Below, piece after piece: positions 1 through 8,298 of a stretch of DNA of 28,520 nucleotides (positions are counted from its first letter, which is position 1; every line of letters begins with the position of its first letter). A program made the position numbers and the translations under genes. Origin of the DNA: CAYQAE01 sp964415445 [NCBI: uncultured archaeon] (GTDB taxonomy: Archaea; CAYQAE01); the NCBI GenBank assembly GCA_964415445.1, contig CAYQAE010000007.1:2294-30813 (forward strand). The letters run 5' to 3'. The notes beneath the pieces were generated by a model that had not been told where the DNA came from, ran no database searches, and saw only the letters and a list, made by a program, of their open reading frames with translations.

Positions 1-558
1 GGAAAGTTTGATTATGAGAGATTAGCTTATAATGAATTAATATATACAGGAGCAATATCTACCCCTGTAAATACTTTTGTGAGATCTATTAAGATTAAAA
101 ATATAAAAACACCTATTTCTGCTGAATTTTCAACTGTTAGTGGTATTATTCATTATATTTTAGGGAATATAACAGAAGATCAATATAGAAAAGAATTTTT
201 TGATGTTCCATTTTTTTCTGATCCAAAACTAGCTCATTTAAAAGTAGCATATTTAGTCTGTGCAGATGAAAATTTACTTGATAAAAAAATTACAACTTCA
301 ATTGCAAATCAAATTTATGAAAAACAACTTAAACAGATCTCAAAAGGCATTGAAAAAGTATTTTTAGAAAACAAAAAACATTTTAACAAACAACCACTTA
401 TAATTGTGACTGGATTTGGGAGAGATTTCTTGGCAAGAAAATCTGCAAAAAAAGCTGGATTTAAAAATATAGTTCCGATTGAAAAAATTTTGGGTGAAAA
501 TACCTCTCTTTCAACTCCTAGCGTTGCGATGGCATTTTTAGCTGCTAAAAAATATTAA
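1..558 (+). CDS. mfnF: MfnF-like ASKHA-fold methanofuran biosynthesis enzyme, 3' part (5' end outside window)
   Basis: The frame is open from the first base, so this is the last 185 codons of a longer gene; the internal GTG at 79 is not the start. The segment at codons 17-27 (TGAISTPVNTF) and the C-terminal glycine-rich segment around VTGFGRDFLA match the hydantoinase/ASKHA-like family annotated as 'H4MPT-linked C1 transfer pathway protein'. In methanogens this family includes MfnF, which joins the phosphorylated furan to glutamyl-tyramine to make the methanofuran core (family knowledge). The next gene, 16 nt downstream, is mfnB of the same pathway, which supports the call. The N-terminal phosphate-binding motifs lie outside the window, so the assignment rests on the C-terminal half and the neighbour. 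Confidence 0.78.
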   Translation, partial: GKFDYERLAYNELIYTGAISTPVNTFVRSIKIKNIKTPISAEFSTVSGIIHYILGNITEDQYRKEFFDVPFFSDPKLAHLKVAYLVCADENLLDKKITTSIANQIYEKQLKQISKGIEKVFLENKKHFNKQPLIIVTGFGRDFLARKSAKKAGFKNIVPIEKILGENTSLSTPSVAMAFLAAKKY

Positions 559-574
559 AGCGAGATAAAGAAAT

Positions 575-1288
575 ATGAAATTATTAATAAGCCCAAAAAA
601 TATTACAGAGTCAAAAGAAGCAATTAAAGGAGGAACTGATATCATAGATATTAAAAATCCAGAAGAAGGTAGTTTAGGAGCCAGTTTTCCTTGGAAAATT
701 AAACAAATAAAAAAAATAATGCCTGATGATATTGAAATAAGCGCTACATTAGGAGATCTACCAAATTTAGCAGGTACTGCGTCACTTGCAGCATATGGAT
801 TAGCATCAATGAATCTAGACTATATCAAAGCCGGTATTAAAGGATCTAAAAATGTCAAAGACGCTGTAAATTTAATGAAATCTATTAAAAGAAGTGTAGA
901 TGAAATATCACAAAATACCAAAATTGTTGTAGCAGGATATGGAGATGCAAAAAACTTTGGAGGATTATCTCCTGATGAAATAATCAAAGTTGCAATTAAA
1001 TCTAATGCTGATATAGTGATGTTAGATACTCTTATAAAAGACAAAAAAAGTTTATTACAACATCAAACTTTGGATAATTTACATTTTTTTGTTGAAAAAG
1101 CACATAAAAATGATTTATTAGTTGCTTTAGCTGGATCTTTAAGTAAGGAAGATATTTATAAACTTATAAATCTTGATTGTGATTTTTTAGGTGTTAGGAC
1201 TGCAGTATGTAAAAATCATGATCGTTTAGAAGGTAACATTCAATATGAAAAAATTAAAGAAATCAAACAACTAATAAATAGGAAATAG
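575..1288 (+). CDS. mfnB: (5-formylfuran-3-yl)methyl phosphate synthase (4-HFC-P synthase)
   Basis: 237 aa, the usual length of the MfnB/DUF556 TIM-barrel family. The enzyme makes 4-(hydroxymethyl)-2-furancarboxaldehyde phosphate from two molecules of glyceraldehyde 3-phosphate, the first committed step to the furan of methanofuran. Residues known to matter in the Methanocaldococcus enzyme fall at identical positions here: K27 in DIKNP, K85 in YIKAG, and D151 and K155 in LDTLIK. A glycine-rich segment (VAGYGDAKNFGG) lies at about 119-130. The start ATG follows mfnF by 16 nt and pyrE follows 5 nt after the stop, so the genes are probably co-transcribed. Confidence 0.95.
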   Translation: MKLLISPKNITESKEAIKGGTDIIDIKNPEEGSLGASFPWKIKQIKKIMPDDIEISATLGDLPNLAGTASLAAYGLASMNLDYIKAGIKGSKNVKDAVNLMKSIKRSVDEISQNTKIVVAGYGDAKNFGGLSPDEIIKVAIKSNADIVMLDTLIKDKKSLLQHQTLDNLHFFVEKAHKNDLLVALAGSLSKEDIYKLINLDCDFLGVRTAVCKNHDRLEGNIQYEKIKEIKQLINRK

Positions 1289-1293
1289 AAAAA

Positions 1294-1809
1294 ATGAATA
1301 AAAAAATTATAGATATTATAAAAGAAAAAGCAGTTAAAAGAGGAGAATTTACACTCACATCAGGAAAAAAAAGCAATTATTACATTGATATAAAACAAGT
1401 AATAACAGATCCCTCTTCCCTAGATTTAATTACAGATAAAATTTCTAAAAAAATAAATCAAGTTGACAAAATTGCAGGAGTTGAACTTGGAGCGATTCCT
1501 CTTTTGAGTGTAGTTTGTGTAAAGAAAAAATTACCTATGTTGATAATTCGAAAAAAAATAAAAGATCATGGAACAAAATTACCATATGAAGGAAATCTCA
1601 AAAAAGGAGAAACAATATCAATAATAGAAGATGTTACAACAACAGGTAATTCAGTTATAAATTCAATTAAATTTCTAAAAACTTTAGGAATTAAAATAAA
1701 ATCAGTTATTACTGTAGTTGATAGATTAGAAGGTGCAAAAGAAAAAATTGAAAAGATGGGAATTGAATTTATTTATCTAGCAAATTTGAAAGATTTAGGA
1801 TTGATATAA
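1294..1809 (+). CDS. pyrE: Orotate phosphoribosyltransferase
   Basis: 171 aa, typical of short archaeal PyrE. It transfers ribose 5-phosphate from PRPP to orotate, giving OMP in de novo pyrimidine synthesis. The N-terminal orotate-side motif TSGKKSNYYID is at 22-32, the mobile-loop lysines and DHG at about 87-93, and the 13-residue PRPP-binding motif centred on IEDVTTTGNS at 111-120. The stop codon TAA at 1807-1809 is directly followed by the ATG of the AMMECR1 gene, indicating tight coupling. Confidence 0.93.
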   Translation: MNKKIIDIIKEKAVKRGEFTLTSGKKSNYYIDIKQVITDPSSLDLITDKISKKINQVDKIAGVELGAIPLLSVVCVKKKLPMLIIRKKIKDHGTKLPYEGNLKKGETISIIEDVTTTGNSVINSIKFLKTLGIKIKSVITVVDRLEGAKEKIEKMGIEFIYLANLKDLGLI

Positions 1810-2418
1810 ATGTATAATTTAGAAGATGGTGTTTTTTTAATTAAATTAGCACGAGATACAATTTATGAATATTTAAAAAATTCAAATGTAAAATCTGTAC
1901 CACATAACACACCAGAAAAATTGAAAGAAAAAGCTGGTGTTTTTGTAACATTAAGTAAGTACCCTAATCATAATTTAAGAGGATGTATTGGTCATCCTCA
2001 TCCTGATTCACCATTAGTTGAAGCTACAATAGATTCTACGATATCTGCATCAACTCGGGATCCAAGGTTTGCCAGAGTAAAATTAGATGAACTAGAAAAC
2101 ATTGTAATTGAAGTCTCGATTTTAACTCCTCCAAAATTATTAGAAGTCCATGATCCAAAAGAATATCTTAAAAAAATAGAAATTGGAAAAAATGGACTTA
2201 TTGTGGAATTGAGATTTATGAGAGGTCTACTTCTTCCACAAGTTCCTGTAGAATACAATTGGGATGTAGAGATGTTTTTGGAACATACCTGTATGAAAGC
2301 AGGATTGCCTCAAAATGCATGGAAAGATAAAAAAACTAAAATTTATGCATTTGATGGATTAGTTTTTTCAGAAAAAGAACCAAAAGGAGAGATTTATCAA
2401 AAAAAGTTAACTAAATAG
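1810..2418 (+). CDS. AMMECR1 domain protein
   Basis: 202 aa, the length of stand-alone archaeal AMMECR1 proteins. The family signature LRGCIG sits at 56-61, followed by HPHPD. Downstream conserved stretches are visible, including STRDPRF and the segment before PVEYNW. Structures are known for the family but the biochemical role is not settled; genome-context work has linked it to a pathway with MEMO and radical-SAM partners. Its start abuts the pyrE stop with no gap. Its 3' end overlaps the convergent gene at 2411-3853 by 8 nt. Confidence 0.9.
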   Translation: MYNLEDGVFLIKLARDTIYEYLKNSNVKSVPHNTPEKLKEKAGVFVTLSKYPNHNLRGCIGHPHPDSPLVEATIDSTISASTRDPRFARVKLDELENIVIEVSILTPPKLLEVHDPKEYLKKIEIGKNGLIVELRFMRGLLLPQVPVEYNWDVEMFLEHTCMKAGLPQNAWKDKKTKIYAFDGLVFSEKEPKGEIYQKKLTK

Positions 2419-3853
2419 TCTCCTCAATAAAATCCTTACCAAAATTATCTCCTGTCTGAGAAATTAAAATATTATTTATTGAATTTAAACTACCGCCACA
2501 GTGCGGACATCTATTGAGCAGAAAAGAATTACTTTGTAATGTCTTTTTGCATGATGCACAAAATCTAGTTTTGTAAAATCCTTCTTGAATTTTATTATGA
2601 TATATTTTTTCAAATTGTGGAATATCTCTAAATTGATCTGACCAAAGTTTATTTTTTGAAAAAATTAAAGTTTCGGCACTACAGCGCATGCAATATGCAT
2701 AAATACTATCTATTTTAAATTTTAATTGATCAGATGTAGCCGAATCTATATCTAAGTTTATATTGGATATTATAAGATTTCTACCCCTACAATAAGCACA
2801 ACTTAGCTCATCTTCTGAATAGTTCTTTGCTTTTGGCTCTATTGATTTTTCTTCTTTTTTTGATAATAATCTAAATTCTCCATTTTCAAGTTTATATTCC
2901 TCTTTTTTATCTATTAATCTAGCTTTTTTTACTCTAACATAATATCTAGTAGTATCTCCATCAAAAGAATGTGAAAAGTCAAAAATAATAGATGCAGCTG
3001 ATAAAATTAGGTTTGTGACTTTTTCAGATAAAGTTCCTTTTTTAAATAAAGATAAAATTATTGAATTATTTTCTTTTGCCATTGATATTATCTTTTTGAT
3101 AAACCTATTTGATACAACTTCACTAAATTCTTGAACAACATCATCCAATGAATCTATAACTATTAATACATTTTCAAATGATGATTTTAAACTGTTATAT
3201 GCAGATAAAATTACAGACATTACTCTGCCTGCATCATCGGGGCTAGAAACCGAATATTCAGAATAGCCACTGTCATAAATTTTTGGAATTAAATCTACAA
3301 AAACAAATTTACCCTCTTCTTCTGCCTCTACAATATCTCTACCTAATTCTTTTCGGATTTCTTTAGGAGTAGATAAAGTTGTAACATATACAATTGCATT
3401 ATTTTCTAATAAATTAGTTGAAATTCCTCGCAATACTACTTCAGCATTATTTTCAATATCAGCATTAATTAATGACAGACCACAATCTAGTCCATCCTCT
3501 ATTAATTTATCAAAATCTCCAAAATATTTAGTATCTTTTATAGTTTTAGAAGAGATATCTATTTTAGAAACAGAAGAAAAACAGCCACATAAATTTCTCC
3601 AAATTAACATACCCTGCTCAGTTGGTGAGTAAATAATAGTTTTTTTGCCAAAAGAATAATCTCTCTTAGATGAAATATAACCCCAATTAGAAAGATCATT
3701 AATTTTTATAAAGATATCCTTGTTTTCTAAATCTGACAATTTTGAAATTAGATCAAGATTGCTAATTTCTTTTTTCTCATAAATTATTTTAAATACAGAA
3801 AGCAAAATATTATCAAAAAGTCTATCATCTAATCTATGTGGCAAATTTTGCAA
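2411..3853 (-). CDS. Winged-helix / degenerate KaiC-like RecA domain / double zinc-ribbon protein
   Basis: 480 aa with three visible parts. Residues about 10-85 look like a winged helix (short helices ending in SYSPTEQG-like wing residues). Residues about 105-330 follow a KaiC/RAD55 pattern, with a GDFDKLIEDGLDCG lead-in and a Walker B strand VLIVIDSLDD at 229-238. The P-loop is absent: SLINADIENN stands where GxxGxGKT should be. The C-terminus carries two zinc sites, Cys 352/355 with 388/391 and Cys 432/435 with 449/452 (CPHCGG). The likely role is a non-catalytic DNA- or RNA-associated regulator; this is inference. The start is TTG 3853, because an in-frame stop lies two codons upstream; a GGGTG element precedes it. 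The next in-frame TTG at 3844 is an alternative. Confidence 0.75.
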   Translation of the reverse strand: MQNLPHRLDDRLFDNILLSVFKIIYEKKEISNLDLISKLSDLENKDIFIKINDLSNWGYISSKRDYSFGKKTIIYSPTEQGMLIWRNLCGCFSSVSKIDISSKTIKDTKYFGDFDKLIEDGLDCGLSLINADIENNAEVVLRGISTNLLENNAIVYVTTLSTPKEIRKELGRDIVEAEEEGKFVFVDLIPKIYDSGYSEYSVSSPDDAGRVMSVILSAYNSLKSSFENVLIVIDSLDDVVQEFSEVVSNRFIKKIISMAKENNSIILSLFKKGTLSEKVTNLILSAASIIFDFSHSFDGDTTRYYVRVKKARLIDKKEEYKLENGEFRLLSKKEEKSIEPKAKNYSEDELSCAYCRGRNLIISNINLDIDSATSDQLKFKIDSIYAYCMRCSAETLIFSKNKLWSDQFRDIPQFEKIYHNKIQEGFYKTRFCASCKKTLQSNSFLLNRCPHCGGSLNSINNILISQTGDNFGKDFIEETI

Positions 3854-3953
3854 CTTCTATTTGCACCCACAAATTATAGTATTTTCTACTTTTATTTGTT
3901 GCGAATTTTTTAAAAAACCATAAATTGTAAACTAAAATAAGCAAACAATAAAG

Positions 3954-3960
3954 TTTATAA
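3954..3960 (+). promoter_or_regulatory. TATA box for the 58-aa small gene
   Basis: TTTATAA is centred 27 nt before the ATG at 3984. This is the spacing expected if transcription starts at or next to the start codon, so the mRNA is probably leaderless or has a very short leader. Confidence 0.5.
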
Positions 3961-3983
3961 CTGAAGGAAAATAAATATTTAGT

Positions 3984-4160
3984 ATGCCATTTAAAACAAA
4001 ATTAGACAAAAAAGAGTATCAAAAAGTAAAGATAGATCTTGAAAATTTAAGTGTGCCTTTAAAAAAGAAAGAATATCTTACAGTGGAACTTAAAAAAAGT
4101 GAAGGGCTCAAAACCACTCTTAATTCTAAAGAAGGACTTTACGTAAATATGGAAGAATAA
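3984..4160 (+). CDS. 58-aa small repeat protein, unknown function
   Basis: An ATG-to-TAA frame of 58 codons with a TATA box at the right distance. The protein is lysine/glutamate-rich and has three short tandem repeats: LDKKEYQKVKIDL, LKKKEYLTVEL and LNSKEGLYVNM. Each has a turn-like K(E)(Y/G) core followed by alternating hydrophobics, suggesting repeated beta-hairpins. The internal periodicity and the codon-like AT distribution argue for real coding. It lies 26 nt before the zinc-ribbon membrane protein and could share its transcript. No family is recognised. Confidence 0.62.
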   Translation: MPFKTKLDKKEYQKVKIDLENLSVPLKKKEYLTVELKKSEGLKTTLNSKEGLYVNMEE

Positions 4161-4186
4161 ACAAATCTTTATTGTGCAACTTAAAA

Positions 4187-4534
4187 ATGGATAATAAATC
4201 TCCTAGTTGGTGTAGATTTTGTAAAAGATATATTGGAGAAGCTAAACTTTGTCCTTTTTGCAATAGTCTACAAACTGAAGCAAAAAATTATCCTACAGAA
4301 GTTAGACCTATTCATAAAAATAATACACCCACAGAAGATAAAGTCGCTGGAGTTCTTTATGTTTTTTATAGGATATTTATCACATTAGTAATGATAGTTA
4401 TTGGTTTAGCTATAGTTTCTGCAATTTATTACAATTTAGATATAATTTCTAATTATATTTTAATAATTTTAATTGTAGCGGTGCCACTTTCGGTTATATT
4501 AATCAAGTTTGTGTATGAAGATATAAAGATGTAA
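4187..4534 (+). CDS. Small zinc-ribbon membrane protein, unknown function
   Basis: 115 aa from ATG 4187. A TTG at 4172 in the same frame would add five residues but looks less likely. The N-terminus holds a compact zinc-binding knuckle pair, Cys9-x2-Cys12 and Cys22-x2-Cys25. A polar linker follows, then two hydrophobic segments at roughly 54-78 and 85-108, giving a two-pass membrane topology with the zinc ribbon outside the bilayer. The gene at 4540 follows by 5 nt, so the two are probably translated from one mRNA. Family not recognised. Confidence 0.72.
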   Translation: MDNKSPSWCRFCKRYIGEAKLCPFCNSLQTEAKNYPTEVRPIHKNNTPTEDKVAGVLYVFYRIFITLVMIVIGLAIVSAIYYNLDIISNYILIILIVAVPLSVILIKFVYEDIKM

Positions 4535-4539
4535 TTAAA

Positions 4540-4872
4540 ATGTTAATTTATATATTAATAGGGATATTTGCAGCTTGTCTAATTATTCCTACAATCTGGC
4601 TTCAGTTAACTGATAAAGAAGAGACTGATCAAGAAAAAGAAGAATTTAAGCAGCGTGTATATAAAAGAAAAAGAGATAGAATTAGATCAATTGTAGAAGA
4701 TCTTCTCAGACAAACTCATGACAATCAAAAGATCATAGAATACATTGAAGATAAAAATCTAAAAGATATATTTACCACAGAAGAAATTCAATCAATTATA
4801 GTTGAGATAAAAAAAGAAAGACAGATTATACCTATGAATATTGAGAAATCATCTTCTGAAGCAATTGACTAA
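4540..4872 (+). CDS. Single-pass membrane protein with charged helical tail, unknown function
   Basis: 110 aa. One N-terminal hydrophobic segment (about 2-23) acts as anchor. The rest is highly charged and predicted helical, rich in Glu, Lys, Arg and Ile. The ATG is 5 nt after the stop of the zinc-ribbon membrane protein. Its 3' end overlaps the 3' end of gatE on the other strand by 41 nt. Both frames look genuine: gatE has its expected C-terminus, and this frame stays open with a normal composition. No family recognised. Confidence 0.68.
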   Translation: MLIYILIGIFAACLIIPTIWLQLTDKEETDQEKEEFKQRVYKRKRDRIRSIVEDLLRQTHDNQKIIEYIEDKNLKDIFTTEEIQSIIVEIKKERQIIPMNIEKSSSEAID

Positions 4873-6703
4873 CTTTCTTCCCACTTACTTTTCCCCTATA
4901 TTCTTTCATAACTATACCCATAAGAGGAGATAGTGCTCTTTTTCCTTTTTTTGCAATAAGATCTTTCTTTTTAGAGATAAGTTCATCAATAAATTTATCT
5001 AAATTTTCAGATTTATCTGATAAATTAAGTTTATCTAATACTTCAGAAATATCTAGGTCAATATTTTCAGACCAAATCTTTATTATATCCGATAGAGCTT
5101 CTTTTGCTATTTTTTCACTATCAATTAACTCAAATATTTCTCTAAAATGCTCTTCTCTAAATTTTGAAATATCTAATCCATCTCTCTGAAGTGAGGGTAA
5201 AATATTTACTAAAGTAGAAGCCACAATTTTTGGGTTATGGTTTTTTGTGAGCTTTTCAAATAAATTTAGATATTTTGATTTTATCAATTTATTAACTAAA
5301 TCAGAATCTAGATTATATTGAGCTTTGAATCTTTTTAATTTATCATCTAAAAGTTCAGGTAGATTATTTTTTAGATTTTGTAATTTTTCTCTATCAATAT
5401 ATACTGCCTCAACATCAGTTTCAGGATATAGTCTTGATGATCCTGGAAGTGGCCTAATATAAGAGCTTGTGGCGTCAGGTAAGCCTGCACGTACTTCTTT
5501 GGGCACTTTTTCTTTTAGTTGTTTGATCCGCAAAATTAATGCATCAATTGCTTTTTGTGCTCTATTTTTTCTCTCAGCCAATAGTAAACATAAATCATTG
5601 TTTGATGGTTTAAATTGTTTTTTGACTTTTTTTATCTCATCTGAGATATTATATTTATCAATATTTTCATCTGTATGGATATATCCACCAACACCATAAG
5701 CTTTTACATAATCTGCTAATTCATTTCCTAAAGTTCTTTCTTTGTATAATTTTGTTTTCAGCAGTCCTGATAAATTTTCTAATTTAGTAGCCAAAACTAC
5801 ACCATTATTTTTAATTACTTTTGAAATTATCTTATTGCTAGTATTTTTAAAAAAAGATGTTATATCTTCTATTTTTGGATCTAATGATACATCTTTTAGT
5901 TTTTTGATAATTTTAACTAAATTATATTGCCTTTGAATTTCATTTTCAACTAAATCAGAGATCTTAGATAAGCTCTGAAATCCTTTAATTTCAACTCGAT
6001 TTCCTTCTTTTATTGATACATTAATATCTTGTCTAATTGTGCCCAATCCTCTCTTTATTTTTTGTGTGCTCTTTAATATCATACCTAATTTTTTTGCAAC
6101 TTCCTTTGCATGTTGAGGGTCTACAATATCTGGGCCTGTTCCAATCTCAATTAAAGGAATACCTAATCTGTCAAGTCCATATTCAACTATATTTCCTTTT
6201 TTCTTTATAATTTGTGATGCTTCCTCTTCTAGACATATAACAGGAATAGATATATCCCCCTTTGAGGTCTTAAGTATTCCATTTAGACCAACTACTGCAG
6301 TTCTTTGAAATCCTGAAGTGTTTGATCCATCAGTTACAGTTTTTCGCATCATATGGATTTCATTAGGTATCTCAGCTTTTAGCATTAAACACACAGTATC
6401 TACAATATCTAGAGCTTCTTTATTGACTGCATGAGGTGGCTCTTCATCACATTCAACTAAGCAAGTCTCGTTTTCATATACGTTATAGTAAAAACTTCTA
6501 TCACGCATATATTCATAAATAACAGCGGGATCAACTTTTCCTAATTCTCCTGATACAGGTCTTAAATTTCTTTTTAGTTTAGAATAAGATTTTTTGTCAC
6601 TTAATGAAGATTTACATGAACAAAATAACTTTTTTGATGTATCAAGTTGTTGATGGATTTCAATTCCACATTTTACTCCTAATTTCTTATAATCTAGGCT
6701 CAT
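4832..6703 (-). CDS. gatE: Glutamyl-tRNA(Gln) amidotransferase subunit E
   Basis: 623 aa, the expected length for archaeal GatE. With GatD it converts Glu-tRNA(Gln) to Gln-tRNA(Gln). The N-terminal GatB/E signature (CGIEIHQQLDT) is present, as are the DEEPPHAVN segment and the IEIGTGPDI stretch of the catalytic cradle. A central insertion typical of GatE (absent from GatB) and the helical/YqeY-like tail follow. The frame also opens at a GTG three codons upstream (6712), but ATG 6703 (MSLDYKKLG) is the better start. It is the last gene of an endA-aminopeptidase-gatE run; gatD is not in the window. Confidence 0.93.
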   Translation of the reverse strand: MSLDYKKLGVKCGIEIHQQLDTSKKLFCSCKSSLSDKKSYSKLKRNLRPVSGELGKVDPAVIYEYMRDRSFYYNVYENETCLVECDEEPPHAVNKEALDIVDTVCLMLKAEIPNEIHMMRKTVTDGSNTSGFQRTAVVGLNGILKTSKGDISIPVICLEEEASQIIKKKGNIVEYGLDRLGIPLIEIGTGPDIVDPQHAKEVAKKLGMILKSTQKIKRGLGTIRQDINVSIKEGNRVEIKGFQSLSKISDLVENEIQRQYNLVKIIKKLKDVSLDPKIEDITSFFKNTSNKIISKVIKNNGVVLATKLENLSGLLKTKLYKERTLGNELADYVKAYGVGGYIHTDENIDKYNISDEIKKVKKQFKPSNNDLCLLLAERKNRAQKAIDALILRIKQLKEKVPKEVRAGLPDATSSYIRPLPGSSRLYPETDVEAVYIDREKLQNLKNNLPELLDDKLKRFKAQYNLDSDLVNKLIKSKYLNLFEKLTKNHNPKIVASTLVNILPSLQRDGLDISKFREEHFREIFELIDSEKIAKEALSDIIKIWSENIDLDISEVLDKLNLSDKSENLDKFIDELISKKKDLIAKKGKRALSPLMGIVMKEYRGKVSGKKVSQLLQKMISQYS

Positions 6704-6720
6704 AAAAAACACAAAAAATT

Positions 6721-7665
6721 CTAAATTAAGATATTACCTTTATCAATTACTTTTTTATTATCAATATATAAAGTAGGATTTTGCATAACACCATCAAAAT
6801 GCAGACCAACATTTACCTTACCACCAAAGGTAGCATTATTTCCAATTGCAATATGGACAGTTCCTAGAATTTTTTCATCTTCTAGGACACATCCTGATAA
6901 TTTTGCCCTATCATTAGTACCTATACCTAACTCAGCAATATTTCGAGCAAGTGGGCCTACTTTTTCTACCTCAGATTCAATTGCTTCTGCTAATTTTCCA
7001 CCTTCAATTGAGACAACTCTACCATTTTCTACCTCAATTTTAATTGGTTCATCTACAATTGTATCCATCATAGATCCATCTACAACGAATTTTCCATAAG
7101 ACGTACTCTCAACTGGAGCAATAAAAGATTCACCTGCAGGTAAATTTCCAAAAGATCCTTTTTTATGAAATAGGCCAGTATCAGAAATTGCACTACGTCC
7201 ATCTATGACTAAAGTTAGATCAGTGCCTAATTTAGTTGTAATTTTTGCCTCTTTAGCTTTATCTAATAATTTTGAAAATTTATAAGTTAAATCTGCAACT
7301 TTTTCAAAATCTGCACTAATTGCACCATGTGCCATCATCTCATCTACCACACCAGGCATGGTAGCTATCCTTGCACCAGCTTCTGTTGCTTTTTTTCTAG
7401 CTAAAGTATGAGTTAGAGAATAAGTAGTTGGTGCTACAATCACATCATTATCTAACATTTTTTGGGCTACTATATCTGGTGGTTCTTCGGCATGTCTATT
7501 TGTAGGTTTCATAACTAATAAAGCTGAATTTTTAGATATCTCAGATGCAGCTAAAAAAATAGCTTTTCCTATATTTAACTTGTTAGTATCAGTGATAATT
7601 AAAATTTTTTCATCCTTTTTTGCGCCCATACAGACATTAATTATTTTTTTTGCACTCTCTTTCAT
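6721..7665 (-). CDS. M29-related (thermophilic) aminopeptidase
   Basis: 314 aa, matching the archaeal 'leucyl aminopeptidase (aminopeptidase T)' family related to peptidase M29. These are dinuclear-metal enzymes that release N-terminal amino acids. Supporting segments are GNLPAGESFIAPVE in the middle, with the metal-ligand glutamates, and LGTVHIAIGNNATFGG plus VGLHFDGVM near the C-terminus, with histidine and aspartate ligands. It starts 1 nt after the endA stop, so translation is probably coupled. The substrate range is not predictable. Confidence 0.83.
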   Translation of the reverse strand: MKESAKKIINVCMGAKKDEKILIITDTNKLNIGKAIFLAASEISKNSALLVMKPTNRHAEEPPDIVAQKMLDNDVIVAPTTYSLTHTLARKKATEAGARIATMPGVVDEMMAHGAISADFEKVADLTYKFSKLLDKAKEAKITTKLGTDLTLVIDGRSAISDTGLFHKKGSFGNLPAGESFIAPVESTSYGKFVVDGSMMDTIVDEPIKIEVENGRVVSIEGGKLAEAIESEVEKVGPLARNIAELGIGTNDRAKLSGCVLEDEKILGTVHIAIGNNATFGGKVNVGLHFDGVMQNPTLYIDNKKVIDKGNILI

Positions 7666-7666
7666 A

Positions 7667-8230
7667 TTACATCTTAGCTCTTAGTATTTTATAATAAGTT
7701 AGACTGCTATCATCATCTACAATAGCGTAAATAAATCTTTTTCGTACACTATGTGCAAGTCTTACTGCACGAGATATTTCAGGAAAGGAAAATGTTTTAC
7801 CTTCAGATACTCCATGTACTAAAAAATTAGAATGATCTTGTCCTGGAACTTGGCCTCGATCATATACTCTAAAATGAGCTCCAAATTTAAAACCTGATTT
7901 AACAACATATCCTCTTTTTCTAAGGTCTTTATAAGCAATATATTTTATATCAAATTCTCTCTCGTTATCTTTTGCATATTTAAATGCCCCATCATAATCT
8001 AATTCTTTTCCATCTTTCATAACTACTATTCGCTCTTTTTCTAAAAGATACAACACTTCAACTAAGGATAGCTGTAATTTTGATTTATCCAAAAATTCTC
8101 CATAATATCCTTTATTATATAATCTATCACAATTAGTAGGACCTATTGTTACGCCTCGATTTTCAATAATCTCTACTTCTACTTCACCTAAATCTTCATT
8201 ATCTACTGTATTATAAAACTCATCTGACAT
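7667..8230 (-). CDS. endA: tRNA-splicing endonuclease, alpha4 (homotetramer) type
   Basis: 187 aa from ATG 8230, chosen because GGTGAT ends 4 nt upstream, the register seen at other genes here; ATG 8236 lies inside that SD. The catalytic triad is clear: Tyr123 (FRVYDRG), His133 (DHSNFLVHG) and Lys164 (VRKRFIY). The spacings of 10 and 31 residues equal those of the Methanocaldococcus enzyme (Y115/H125/K156). The length indicates a single-unit subunit that assembles as a homotetramer, not the two-unit epsilon or heteromeric form. It cuts bulge-helix-bulge sites in pre-tRNA. It is the first gene of a three-gene run. Confidence 0.95.
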   Translation of the reverse strand: MSDEFYNTVDNEDLGEVEVEIIENRGVTIGPTNCDRLYNKGYYGEFLDKSKLQLSLVEVLYLLEKERIVVMKDGKELDYDGAFKYAKDNEREFDIKYIAYKDLRKRGYVVKSGFKFGAHFRVYDRGQVPGQDHSNFLVHGVSEGKTFSFPEISRAVRLAHSVRKRFIYAIVDDDSSLTYYKILRAKM

Positions 8231-8253
8231 TTCCATCACCTAAAAATATAAAT

Positions 8254-8298
8254 TCAAATAAATTATAAAGTCAAATAATTTGAATAAATCTAATTTGA
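8254..8298. promoter_or_regulatory. Cluster of four TCAAAT half-sites around the endA promoter
   Basis: TCAAAT at 8254-8259 and 8271-8276 and its complement ATTTGA at 8278-8283 and 8293-8298 form nested inverted repeats. The central pair is a 13-bp palindrome with a 1-bp centre. A TATA-like element (TTATAA, 8263-8268) lies inside the cluster, about 35 nt upstream of the endA ATG. The arrangement would suit a dimeric regulator controlling endA, or the divergent KaiC gene. The AT-rich background makes chance a real possibility. Confidence 0.38.

Noticed and set aside
820-1044. Minus-strand frame opposite mfnB, and similar antisense frames opposite pyrE-AMMECR1, gatE, ATPase, KaiC, dapF and ahcY
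   Set aside because: They lie wholly inside well-supported genes, have hydrophobic or low-complexity products and no initiation signals.
4832-4872. Possible frameshift or truncation where two genes overlap tail to tail by 41 nt
   Set aside because: GatE keeps its expected C-terminal helix and the opposite gene shows no break, so a convergent overlap is the simpler reading.
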